Positions 1 through 13,400 of a DNA stretch of 64,000 nucleotides are shown in pieces. The notes under the pieces were generated by a model. That model was not told the DNA's origin. It saw only the letters and a list, made by a program, of their open reading frames with translations, and did no database searches. The position numbers and the translations under genes were made by a program. Source of the DNA: Hydractinia symbiolongicarpus (Eukaryota; Cnidaria; Hydrozoa; Anthoathecata; Hydractiniidae); the NCBI RefSeq assembly GCF_029227915.1, contig NC_079882.1:9548001-9612000 (forward strand), given 5' to 3'. Within the stretch, counting starts at the first letter, position 1. Each line of letters starts with the position of its first letter.

Positions 1-86
1 GGAACTTGCTTAAACTCTACTGGAACAAGAACCAGCGGAATTGAAGCTGACGTAGTTACTAACGATATAAATATCAACACAATCAT
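1..86 (-). CDS. Possible N-terminal exon of a secreted protein, cut by the window edge
   Basis: Read on the minus strand, an ATG at 86 opens a frame that stays open to the left edge (28 codons). Its start, MIVLIFISLVTTSA, is a typical signal peptide: short n-region, hydrophobic core, small residues before a likely cleavage site. The rest is too short to name a family. It lies about 1.4 kb downstream of the discoidin-repeat gene on the same strand, so it would be a separate gene. A chance hydrophobic frame in AT-rich DNA is the main alternative. Confidence 0.4.
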   Translation of the reverse strand, partial: MIVLIFISLVTTSASIPLVLVPVEFKQV

Positions 87-1461
87 GAAATTATCTTTCT
101 TTTCCACTGACGGGGCTTAATTGTGAGATGTACTTTTTTTGTATTTATTAATAATTATTTTAACACGCTACTTTCATAATGGCAGAAAATGGCAGTACTG
201 TCAGTTGGTTGTGGTTTGAATTTTTCAGACATTCGTTTTTTTAGTATTTTTTTAGTATCAGTGGTACTAGCAGGCAGATTCAAAGTATTATAAAAATGGA
301 CCCTCTATTTTTCATTATTTTTGTTCAAAAATGGAATATGTCATATTTTTTCAAGTAACTAACAACTTAATATAAAACTGGGCATTAAGTGTGTGCACAA
401 GCCATAAAAAAGTCTATAATTTTTAAAAAAATGAATTTTAAAGACGTCTTTAGTTACAGAAAAACAATCATTAGTTTACGAAATTTTCTTATTTTAACCA
501 TAACAGTAAAAAGATCCCTTTTTCCAAAATTATTGATGTTCTTGTCATTAAACTTGGTACAAGAATATGGCATTTTCAGATGTTCAAGGTATGGATAATA
601 ATATAATGACGTCATTGAGATTAGTGACAATTTAGGCTTAAAAACTGTAAACAGACGGTTGCAAATTGTTCTTATTCAACAAAATAAATCTCATGGATTT
701 ATTTAAAAAGACAATCAGCTTTTGTATTTATTTCCAATACAATAAAATTGATTCCCTTCTTCCTTTGAGGTTCCATTTTAACACCTTTTTTTTGTCTTCT
801 ATTATTCAAACCAGGAAATGACATTATTTTGCAGGCTTAATATTTCCTTTAAATCTGGTCTGTATTTTATACCCAGGATAAAACATGTAATAAGTAATTA
901 TATAACCAATAAAGCATATTACAACATTCATACATGCAAGTCATTCCTGTTTTTAATTTTTAAATTACGCGTCTGAAAAATCCAAAATCGCCATAAAGTA
1001 AAAAATTTATTAAAAATAATTTTTTTCATTACAAACCCCCAAAAGTCACAAAATTTCAGCACATTACATGCTGAACAAAAGTTATTCCTGCTCAAAGAAG
1101 TTACAGGCACTCCTTGCCTAACTGCTGGTGCTAATGGGGATAATGCTATCTATTTAAAATTTCACTTTTTGTTACTCAAATTTTCTCAATCTATTCTAAA
1201 AGTTTTGTGTGACCTATTAAAAGAAAACAAAATAAAAATCTAAAAACCATTTTTCATATATATTTTTCAGCTTGATTTTACACCAACTCTCCTACACCAA
1301 AGTTATTTGATTTTGTGAAAGAAACATAAAATGTAAGCACTATTTACGAAAAAATAAACACAGAAAAAAGGTGCTATTTCTCTTCACAAAAATGAACTTT
1401 CAACAACACAGAATTTAAACCCTTTTTTCTTTGATCATTGTCCTTTGAGATTTTTCTTCTT
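87..1461. other. Gene-free stretch, probably 3' UTR and spacer
   Basis: No convincing coding sequence on either strand. It would hold the 3' UTR of the discoidin-repeat gene; a minus-strand AATAAA at 1006-1011 is a possible polyadenylation signal, about 450 bases past the proposed stop. The rest is AT-rich low-complexity sequence. Confidence 0.5.
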
Positions 1462-4400
1462 CTATGCAGCTAAATCAACATGATACAGAAAGCACGTCAT
1501 GAAATGCAGCACACTCTGTGACAATTAATATTTCTAAAACATACTTCAACACCCAATTTTGGAATAATAATCACCATCAAAGAATTTAGTCAACTCCTTT
1601 ATACAGGGTTTTCTTAATAATTAAGCTTCAAATGCTTTGTGTTAAATACTTAATTTAAAATTGGAAAATAATGGGTTATGGTGCTATAATTTTATATTAT
1701 ATTGTTAAAGAAAAATATCTATAGGATTGGCAAAGTATTAACACACACAGTTATTATCACACAGTAGCCTGCTACTGTGTGATAATAACTGTGTGACTTT
1801 TTTATTTTAAGATTACCAAAAAAAGGAAGATAAACAACAAACATGCTCTAAAAAGTTACATCACCCAAAATGTTCTTTAAATATCCTCCTTAATAAGGAA
1901 AATTTGAAGAGAAAGTAGATAAACACTTACATTCAGCATTATCGCATGTGATAACATCAAATCTTAAACCATGGTTAGTACCCACGTACTTGTCTTTGTT
2001 TGGTATTATTTTGAGGTACTGCATATATACTGGATGTGGCAATGGAGTTATCTCTGTCTTTTCAGGATGAATTATTTTCCGTTCAAAATCCTAAACAAAA
2101 TATAAATAATGATGTTAAACTTACGTCGTAGAGATTACAAAGTCGTTTGACATGATTAACCTTTTATAGGACTTGTTTGTTTACTTGCAAAATTTTATTG
2201 CAATCAGACATAATGATTGCAGGTTATAGTTTTCACTTTGAAAATCCTTTAAATAAAATTACAAATGTTCTCAGAAGAATATTTTAATGCTTAATAGAGA
2301 AGTGGTTGCCTACAACTCTACTGGCCTGCTTGCAGCCCGTATCAGTTGCATGCAACCTTGCTGAGTGTGATTCCGTTTGAAAAATAAAAAATAAATAAAT
2401 AAAGAAACAAACCAAAGAAAAGGTCTCCCAGGCAATGTTATTACGGGAATATTCTATTTTGAAGGAAGTCGTCACATTTAAATCAGTGTGAATTAACTGT
2501 TTAACACCTGCCACTTTTAGAGCTGTTATAAGATACTGCTTCATCAAGTTGATTTGAACTATTTCATTGTGATTGCAAGATTGGTAACCCTTTTCACTAA
2601 ATTTAACAAGATGGGGTAACTGATGACAGTCTGTATCGGATTGTTGTTGGAAGTTTGAATTAGGTAGCTGTGTTATGATGTTGGTTTTATGACTATGACA
2701 AGCTAAAAAATAAATAATACAATAATACAAATACAGTTTCTGTAACCCACAAAGTGGATGTATTCATTTTCATTCAAACTGTTCATTAAAAGTACACGAC
2801 CCTATACATTTTCTTGATCAGGGTTTCATGCTGTACACAATAAAGCGAACAGGTAAACAGATTTGTTTTTAAAAACTTTTGGTATTGACACATTATTGCT
2901 GATGTCAGCAAAATATTAAAACTCATTTATTACTTTTATTGCTGATCAAAACCATGCAATGCTATACATAATTTTGATAAGCGTTTTAAGCTGTACGCAA
3001 TACATGTAGCAAGTAAACAAATTTGTAATTTTTTTTATGCAATTTGACTGCTTAGGTAGGTTTTTTCATGGCTCTTATCATTGTCAATCAATTTAACATA
3101 TTTCCTACTTGCCAAAATATAAATGTAAAGGTGTAAAATTGTAAATTAATTGCGCAGTGTAGAAAATTGTTACAAATAGTTTAAGCCTTAAATTTATATA
3201 TATATACACATTTTAAAACAAAATTAATTAACAAAAAGAAAGTAATACCAGGAAAAATGCTCAAGGATAAAGATGAAGAAATCATTACACCAAGATAGTT
3301 TGCTGCTGTTGGTTCAATTACCAATGACAACGATGTACCATATTTCCAAGCTTTAGAATTACCAATTCGTTGCAGAAAATTACTAATATCAATTCTTTTA
3401 GAGGAAAATTTAAATTTTCCTTTAAGAATATATTGGTGTGGAGCCTTTCCATACAAGCAATTTTCAACATAAGAAGTATTCTGATTCACAAAAGCCTGAA
3501 TAATTAAATTTGAATTTGGAAAATATCCACGCATATGTAGCAAGGAATGCACTGTCTGAAATCTTTGAAGTTGAATGCTGTTGAAATGAATGCCAAACAT
3601 TGAATTTATGGTTAGATTCTTTTCCAAAGTAAGCTGTTCACAAGTACCATCATAATATTTTGAAATAACAAATGCTTCGTGAGATTTTGGAAGTTTCCAT
3701 TTTTCGATGTCTAAAAACAAAATAAAGAGAATAGTAAGGTCATCACAAAAATAGAAAATTTTTTAGAAAATTGGCATTTCTGCACTTAACCATAAGCCTA
3801 TGCTCTTTATCTACCTAAAAGACCTGTTAAGGTTATAACCCCACCTGTCTTTTCATGAATGCCTGAGAGTTAACATAAAACTTGGCCAGTGATTCGTTTC
3901 AATTTATTTGAATAGAAATTTAAGATATGAAAAATTCACCTATGACGTCATCACTTTCAGTATAACATGACTTCATAGGTGAAAGGTGGCACCTGAAAAC
4001 TATAAATTGCGAACTACTGTTTTGTAATAAATACAATACTTCTACACTCTAGGAAGTTACAAATAAATAAATTCTCCATACAAAAATTTTATTACCATAC
4101 CAAATGAAGTTAGGAAAAGTTGTGAAGTGTGATAAACTTAAAGCATTCAAAAAAATTACCACACTTTGAATATGCGATCTTTACTATCTTGAAACAAACC
4201 ATAATAAGCATCAATATGTACCAATAATTATATACAAGCTTGATAGCTGTGTGTGCTGTCATATTTTATTTGTATATTTTTATGTTTGTAAAACAAATTG
4301 GTTTTAAATAAATTAGTTTACCAATAAAAAACTTTGATGGGTTAGGCGCATTTGGCACTTTTGACCAAAATTAATTCCCATCAAACTTATTATTTTTGTT

Positions 4401-7400
4401 ACTATTGGATGGATGGAGAAATCCACTTAGGCAGATGGACAATGGAAAGATTGTTTTAGATTTTTTTCTGACGTCAGCAGTGCACATACAAAAAAATTGG
4501 CAAAATTTAGTTGCCTATAATATGCAGAGGTTAAAAGGCTGTTAAAATTATGTATAGGATCATTTTTTTTGACGAACGCCTAAGGGGATTAAAAAAATTC
4601 GTTGACATCAGCAAGGACCCACCAAAACACACAAATTTTTTATACAAATTTGTGTACCTGTTGCCTTGCCGTATAGATCTTGAAATGTTAATCAAGAAAA
4701 TGCATAGAATCATATAACTGTAATGGTTTCATTATTTTAATATACTTTTCTTTGTGGTTAATATTATTTTAGTGTTAAAGTTTGGTAAATTACAGAACAA
4801 TTTTATGAGCGATGTTTTACAAGCTTTATCAAAGAAAATAGTGAAAAATATAATCCGCTTTGTAAAAGTCACAGACAGACAGACAGACAGACAGACATAC
4901 AGACAAAAGCTCTGTATTATTATAAGAGATTGTAAAAAAAAGTCAATTAATTCTAAATAAGCTTGTTAATATATACAAAAAGATGTAAAGGATTTAGCAG
5001 GAATTCCTTTCAAATAAGTAAAGCATGCAACCAAAAGAAACATATGTTATTGTTTTATATTTTTAACAACTAAAAAAATTGACCTGACTGATATCTTGAT
5101 TTTTTTAGCACCTACAACGACAATCAGCCCAATGTATTTATTTTAGTTCTAATATGATGAATAATACACTTAAAATTGATTAGCTAAATCTTTTGTACTT
5201 ACCTGAAAATCCAAATGAAGCTGTAAACCCATCTTTACAAAAATCAGGATTAATCAAACAATCATTTGATGGAAGTTCTTCTGTTCTTAAGTGTGGATAT
5301 TTTTGATGCCTTCGAAGATATGAAAACGCAGCTTTTGGCCAAATTCTATTTGTTGGGCGAAGGTCTTCAAATTGAATGGAATCAGTAAATGAATGTGGCA
5401 ACACAAGTTTCCAATTATGGTCAGCTGAAAAATAAATTTATTTTTGTATGCTAAAAGTAACCGGAATCAGTGTATAATCATATAATCATTTAAATACACT
5501 AGTGAAAATGTTTTTTTCTGCATTTTAGGCCTGAGCTATAAACAAATCATGATGACAAATGTGTGCACCTCCCGCGGAATTGAACTGCAATTTATTCAAT
5601 AAACAATGATCCTTCTTTTATTCTTGATTTCACATTTTCGTGAAAAAAATGCTGCAAATGCTTGTATGTTACATTTTATTTTGTAGCTGCAATGATAAAA
5701 CTTGAGTACGGTGGTATCAAATCTGCATATACTGTACAATGACACTGAAGAATTCAATTCTGCAAAGATGTTATGTAATATAAGATGCAAAAAACACATC
5801 ACCTCAAATACGACTTGATAATAATCAGAAAAAGGTTAATAGGAAAAAAAATTGATGTTTTTAATTCTTGTTTTAAAGTAAAAATAACAAGTCAAGCGGT
5901 CTATCAACAAGTTCAGGAGTTGATTTTAGCTGTTTTGACAATCAAAAGGTGATAAAGGGCGGTGGCTTACAGGGTGTAACCATGGATCTGTTAGTCCACC
6001 TGAAACCCGCAGTTGCTTGTGATTCCCTTGAGAAGCAATTTTACACCAGTCAAAAAAAAATCCTAAATCCGCCCCTGACACTTTTACCCAATACATAACA
6101 AATAGATAACCACTGGTTTTGATTTTGTACTGTGAAATACAACATTCGAGGTCAAAGGTATGTATTTTCCTTTTATGCTATGAAAATCAATTTTTTAATT
6201 GTTTATGTTTTTACGGTAATAATTAGTATAGTGTATCCAAAGCCCTGTTTTCATGATCCGTAAATCTGGGTTTTTTTGTATCGGTCAGGCAATAAAATCA
6301 TAATTACCTCACAAATGCTAATTTTTATTCACATTATCTTATGCTACATGAGTATAACATTTGGATCAATCACTCAACTATTTATTTTATTTACTGGTAA
6401 TTTATAATTGCCACAGATATAATCAATTCTAGTTAAAGGCACAGTGCTCACCTAACTGTCAAAATTAAACTAAATATTAATAGTTGCTGCAGGAAATCAA
6501 AGCGTATAAGGATTTTTCAGGCAGAATTTTAAGTCTAAATAATGACGATGTAGAAATCTTTTGTTGATACGTCAATATTTTTGTATCTTTTGCAACAAGA
6601 AAAAAAATATCAGCCCTAGCAATATCCACATTAAAATTATTTAATGACATATGAATTGATAAAAGCATATTTGGCTTCATGTTTTCCAAACTTTTTTAAA
6701 ATTTTGGTACACTCTCTTAGAAGCACAGCACGTGGGGCAATGGGTAGGTACAAATATTCACTCTTATTCTATTTTCTTTATTCATTAATTTTTATTTTTT
6801 CTTATATTTTCTTTTGTTTCTTCTTTACCTAAGTAACATTCAGAATTATTCTCCCTTACAAAAATATTTCCTCCGAATGTTAGCTTTTGTAGCTACAGTA
6901 TGAAATAAGTCTGCTTAAGACTTCATATTTCTGTGCAAAAGAATGATAAAGGTTTGATTAAAAAAAACCTGGATACTTACGTGTCAAATAATCAACACCA
7001 TAAAGCTCAATTTTCACTCTGGGTTTAGATATTCTGGGTAATACAGGGATATATCGGATAATGCTTGCAATTAGTGGAGTTGAAAACACATGGGTAGCAT
7101 TTAGAAATGCACCATATGGTGGAGGCTAAAAAGAAACAAAATAATACAGAAAAGAATAATGATAAGGATTGATTATTAAGGCTTTTCTACCTCGACAAAA
7201 AAAATGTCAAAAAAAAAACACGGAAATAAAGTTTGTGAATGGGTCCTCAAAAATTCGAATCGACACATTTGGAAAAACACTAATGCTCATTAATAAGTAA
7301 CTTTGGGTACACAATAACATGTACCAAAGTTTTAAATTTTGGAAGTCTAGTTATAACACAACTTTACTTAAAAAGACACAATGGACAAGGGAAATTAAAC

Positions 7401-10400
7401 AAGAAGCCCTGCAGCTTGAAGCAACACAGGGTTTTTATTTTAAAATTTAAAAAGTAAAAACTCAATTATTATGGTAGTTAATCTGTAATGGTAAATCATA
7501 GATTTTAAAATATATATAGAAAATACCACTAAATAAATAATTTGAATGTTTCAATTTTCAGGTGCTTAAAATGTGCCCCTATCTTAAGATTTTTTGGGAA
7601 AGCTGTGTATAATGATTGATTTAAAAAAAACTTATAAAAATTTGGAATGAGAATACAAGCACAAGTGAATTAACCTGATGTTGCTATTTAATTATTGTAA
7701 AATTTAATTTATTGTATTCAAATGTGTATCAACATTTTTTGATTTTATAAAATCTAGACATTTTGTCATAGTTGCCCTTTCCCAGGCCCATAATTATGAA
7801 AATATAAAGTGCAAGAGCTTCTGGTGTGATGGAATTTTAAGTCAAGTTTTCACTACTGAAATGTTTAAATCAATCAACATCAATTAACATAAACCAGGAA
7901 GCAATCTAACTTCTGCATTGATAATGGTCAATTGACTTTGCAATTTGCAATTTGTGATAAGTAGATTAGTTAGAATGAAACTTATTGCTTTCTGAATATG
8001 TTCAAGACGGATTCTGATCAAATATACTGCTATCATACAGCAGTAAGGGGATATCATCACTACCAGAGATACTTGTAGTCAGAACAAAATCAAAAACTGT
8101 ACTTGTCGCTAAAAGAAAAAATCTGTTTGGCATATTTACCATAAAAGTGTCTGACAGAAAAGATAAAATTATTGGCTATCTTCCAATAGAATTATCTAGA
8201 GTCACAAAATTTTTGATGGGCTGTGGTGCAAGACTAATGGGGACTCTTTGATTGATTTACTACCGCCAATCCCCTCTCATGAAGAGGGGCCTCAAGCTAC
8301 CCTGTATCTAGTAGTACTAGTGTTGATAATACCATAAGAATAAAAAAGTTAAGAATAATACTTGCTTGTATTATTATTATATTTATTCTTAAAACTCTGT
8401 TATTAAAATTATTTTGCTCCTAAAATTCTGCTCATAAAATAGTTTTCACCAATTCTTACATTCTCAATGCATACATGGCTATCCTGCGCTGGTAAGATCT
8501 TTGTTTTCTGGCCAATTAAACATTTCCCTCGACTCCTCCTGGTGATAGCTCCTGTGAATGCTATCACCAGTAGACCTATTTCCATATCCATATTCATTCT
8601 GTGGAATATACATACAAAAATATTGAATAACATGAAAGAAAATTAGTTATGAGCAAATTTTTAGTTTGCAGCCAAGTAGTTCAGATATGGTTTGTTAACT
8701 TGCAATATTTGCAAAATTAATTTGTCATACAGATTGTTATTAACATTTGGTGATAATATGGGATAATAGCATGTATCATTGGTCCATTCTAATGCTTTTG
8801 TTTATTGTTCTTGATGTTAAATCAGCTAGATATTAGCCAGCTTTGAATATGGTTATATGAGTAGCCCACTTGTTCCAAACAAACATGAAATTTTAAGCCA
8901 GTTACCAAAATTGGTGATATATCCTGTGTCCCCAGTTATTGAGTGTAACTTATTTTTAAAACAACATCTGTAAAAATAACATTAGCCAGATTTACTAACA
9001 GTGTTTTTTAAATAGTAGTTTTTATCATCACTTGGGAAAAATAATACTTTTTCCCAAGTGATGGTACTTTCAGAAGTATTTAAAACCTGCATTTTACACA
9101 TTTATGATTTTAGAATTAGTTAATTAGAAGATGTTAATTTAAATAAGTGGGACAAAATGGATGTTAAATTTTCTTTGAATGTCCTTGTTTATTTTCGTCA
9201 CAAATCTGCTTACTGTGCATTTTTAAAAAACATTGTTCCCTCGTCAATTCCCTCTCTGTCTTATGCTGGTAGTAGCTTTTTAGCCACATTAAAATTGAAT
9301 TGGTTGATTTCAATGCAGCTGACTAGTATTTTCTTATTTTTAACAGTAGTAGCTGTTCTAGGACCATCCTCAATGTTTCCTCTTCACATACCACATTTTC
9401 ATTACACTTCCGCTTTGAGACAGTTTATGTTCTGCTTGATGACAATATAACTGTTGGGGTTCCATTTTGGGGATCGCTATTTAATAATAGTAATCTTCTT
9501 TCGTCTTCTTTATTGTTTCGTTGACATCTTTCCTCATTCTTCCGAATGCGTCTGACAACTTTGTTAACTCTTCCATGAATAATTCTATTTGTTAATCCAA
9601 TTCGTCTCTCTCCTGGCTGAGCCTCCCCCATCTATGAGTCCCATCAATCTATTAACTGTTTTTGTAAAGTAAGATTTTCTTTTTGATTTTTCTTCCTTTA
9701 AATCTTGCAACATCTTTTCACTTTTTCATCAATTTTATCTTCTTTTAGTTTTAGTTTTATTTTAGCAACTATCCTGTACTACCAATTATAGTGTCTATAA
9801 TACCATAAGAATGAAAACGTTAAGAATAATAGTTGCTTGTATTATTATTACAATTATTCTTATAATAATAAAGTGAAGAAACTCGTGTTGCTACTTCTGT
9901 TTAAATCATTCAATCTCACACAACAATATTGACAACAGAAGCCCTATAGTTCCAGTTTGCTCTATAATTAAAGCTGAACATATTCTTGATCATTAATCAT
10001 TTCCTTACTTTTAGCACGTTTTTGGCTTTTTTAGAATTTCCTTGTTAAAGTTTGCTCAATAATGCAAACTTTTTCAAATCATTTTATGAATTAGTTTTAT
10101 GATTTTTAACAAAAGATTAAGGTATTGAGAGTTGGGGTTAAGGTAGTTACAATTAATCAAAGCCAGGCTGTAAATGTACTGAGAAAAAGGGGGCTAAGAA
10201 AGCAGCCTCTCTTTTTAGAAAATTAATAGAAGGCTAAATTATTAAAAAATATTGACAAAGATATTTTCAACCATTTTTCCAACCACTTGCTCACCATAAA
10301 ATCAACATGACAACAGGCATGGTATTATTATCAATATTTTAAAATAGTGCTTCAATCCTACTGCATCTCTGGGCCTAAATAGTGTCAACAGAATACAAAA

Positions 10401-13400
10401 TACTAAAAACAAGAACAATAAATTACCAAAATTTTATAAGTTGTAAGTAAATTTTCGTCTCTCCCGTATTGGATCCAATAATTTGTACGAAGATTTGAAT
10501 TGAATTTAGATCCTTGCACAATAATATAAATAACTTTTTTTAAGGCTGGCAAAACAATTTGCAACCAATATTTTGCATTTCCAATATTTTTCTGGATTCC
10601 TGCACTGTCAAGTGGCTGCCATCCAAAGCCTTGTGAATCAAGTCGTGCAAGATATGGGTTTGATCTTTGTTTGTTAGCATAACTCATAATTCTTTGTTTG
10701 CTAATTAAGCCACTAGACATACCAAGTGGTTTTGCATCTATAACAAAAAAGATCATAGAAGAACTTATAGTGAATAGGAACAAGGGTGCATGTGTGAAAT
10801 ATATTGATATAAGTAGCCTTGCGCATTATCTTTGCATTAAGTGCTGTAACGATTGTGCATCATTCGGCGATATCTTATTGGTACGAGTTAGTAGAAAAGT
10901 ATGTCACAAGGAGGACATTCGTCGTCGCAAAGAAGTAGTATCCTCGCCTCGACTCCTTATGTGCTAGGGAGGTAGCATTGGATCAATAGCGCAGTGGCTA
11001 GAGCAATGGCCTGGCAAGCGATAGGTTGTGGGTTCAAGTCCCACTCGATCCATCATCTCTGCAGCACTTAGAAAGATAATATGCAGGGTTACTATACTCT
11101 TATAGGAAATGTTTTCACACTAGTAATTTCTGTTAGTTTATCAGCCGCTTATGTTATGTGAAAATAGTAACTTTTTCATTGCAGAGTATATGAACAAGAA
11201 ATTGTATGTAAAAAATTGTATAACAGCAGGTTTTCATACTGACAAACTGAAAGTTGAAATCATTTCCTCTTTTATCACAGACAGGAACCAACAAAGCAAA
11301 AGAAAAATAGCCCAATAAATAAAAGTATTATTATGTTGTTATGTTATGTTCATAAGTATAGTATGACGTTTTAATGTATTTTGTATTTAAGTGGTAATAC
11401 AAGGCACTTAACAGTTTAAAGAATTTGGGATTGTAATGGCGTGGATACCAAAATGTTCATCAATTACAGGGACAATTTCTTAATATCAACAGTTTCCAAA
11501 ACTTACAATTCCAATGCGGGCATACGTAAATTTCGAACTGCATGGTAGCCACTTTGATTTGAAAAACATAAGTTGGTAAAAAATATATTCTGAAGTTTCT
11601 GGCTTTTACAGGAGTCTCAAATCTATAATTTACTGAACCATTTGATGGGATTCTATTTATCTAAACATAAAATATTTTTAATATAAATTTTAAAAATACA
11701 TATTGCAGTTTTTTTTAATACTTAATAAAGATTTTGCATGTTATTTTTGTACGCGAACTAGATTCAAAATGCAATGAATCAAAAGCCTTTCATGTTCGAT
11801 GAAATCATAACAATTACAGTTCTATGAAAAATTAATTAAAATGGTAAGAAACTGTCAAGAAATTGGTTATAACTTTTAATAATAGGACAAATTATTGGGA
11901 GTTTAGGTCCTGAAGAGAAACTTGTATCAATGTTAAATACACGCTTTTTACGAGAAAACAACTAGATTCTAAGTGGTCGATGGACATATATAAACACACA
12001 ACAACTGCAACAGGCAGAGAAATCTGTTTAAAATTTCTACTTTAGATTTTTTCTTTGAGATTGATCTTATTGAAGATGAAATGTGGCAAGATCAGGTAGA
12101 TTCAATTGTTGTAGGATTAAAACAAGGTATATTATAGGTTATTTAGAATCTTATACTGACTGCAAATAGAAAGAAAACAAGGGCAACACATTTGGCTTAT
12201 TTCACATTGAAAATTTCTGCACTAAATATTTGTTTTGCACTGTTTACAAAACTATTAAAAATGCATAAATTATGTAACCAAAACGCATATGTATTTATAA
12301 ACACTGTAACATAAACAGCATTAAGTTGAGTGTTATAACCAGTAAGAAAAATAATAATTTTTGGAATGTAGTAGTCAATATAACAAAACACAATGATGAG
12401 CCTAATGGACTGTAAGATTCTCAAAGGAAGACAATTTGAGCCTTTAGAATTATTTTGATTTGTTGTTGTTTTTGTTCAACGTTCAAACCTTGTTACATTT
12501 TATTTGATTCTTCACTTATAGTTTCAAAACCAATAATTATTAAAGACTAATATTGGGAGGGGGAAAGAAAATGGACGTGTTGTACCTTTGTTAAAAAAAA
12601 CGACTATCAGAAAACAAAGAGGACGACAAATACAACAAAGATGAAGATTGACGAATAATGAATATATAAATTTTGGAAAAAGGATTGTACGATGGTTCTC
12701 ATTAAAACATATGAGCGACTTAAAACATTGCATATCTATTTTAAGAGCTATTTCTTATATGCATGAGATTGGTTTTTGAATGATTTAAGTGCACCATTTA
12801 CCATTTCTTAGGTAATTTGACGCAGTCGCAATCTAATCTGGATAAACTCCTGATGGAGCAGTTTACTTAGAGTATTTAAACACTTAGAAGTGATAATTGG
12901 ACATACTATGTCTTAAGACATAAATTAAAAAACCATGGAAGACGGTACTTAATAATGCGCAAAAGATAAACAGACGGAACAACTTTAAATGTAAAAAAGA
13001 CTTTTGAAACAGCAATATTGTCTATGATTTTACAAACCCTATCAAAACCTGTTTAGTAGTAAAAGCTTCTGAAGCAATGGCTTAGAACACGCCAAGACCC
13101 CAAGCATTGTTTTTTTTGTTTTATTTATTTTAAATGTTTTGACATAGTAAAAAAATTGGCTAGATTAGTGCCTGCCATACTAATAGTGTTGATGTAAATC
13201 CAACATTGATAAAGTTGAGAGAGTGTCACTCAGCCATTCAAAACAATATGTTTATATTAATAACTCCTAATTTTAAGAAAAGGGTTTTGCGTAAAGGGAA
13301 GGTATTTCTTTCATACCTAATATTGAAATCTGTATGCACCAACTGCTCAAGTGCTTTGATGACCAAAAACCAGCACAGAACTGAATCCAAGTGCTTCGAC

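Noticed and set aside
2284-2413. Open frame extension past discoidin domain 3's first half
   Set aside because: The coding signal stops at the donor at 2412-2411; the extension is Phe/Leu-rich intron read-through.
8297-9861. CRISPR-like or LTR retrotransposon structure
   Set aside because: Only two diverged direct repeats, no regular array, no primer-binding site and no gag/pol coding sequence.
10980-11052. Functional tRNA-Ala(GGC) gene
   Set aside because: Mismatches in three stems, an anticodon not used for nuclear Ala in animals, and flanking inverted repeats.
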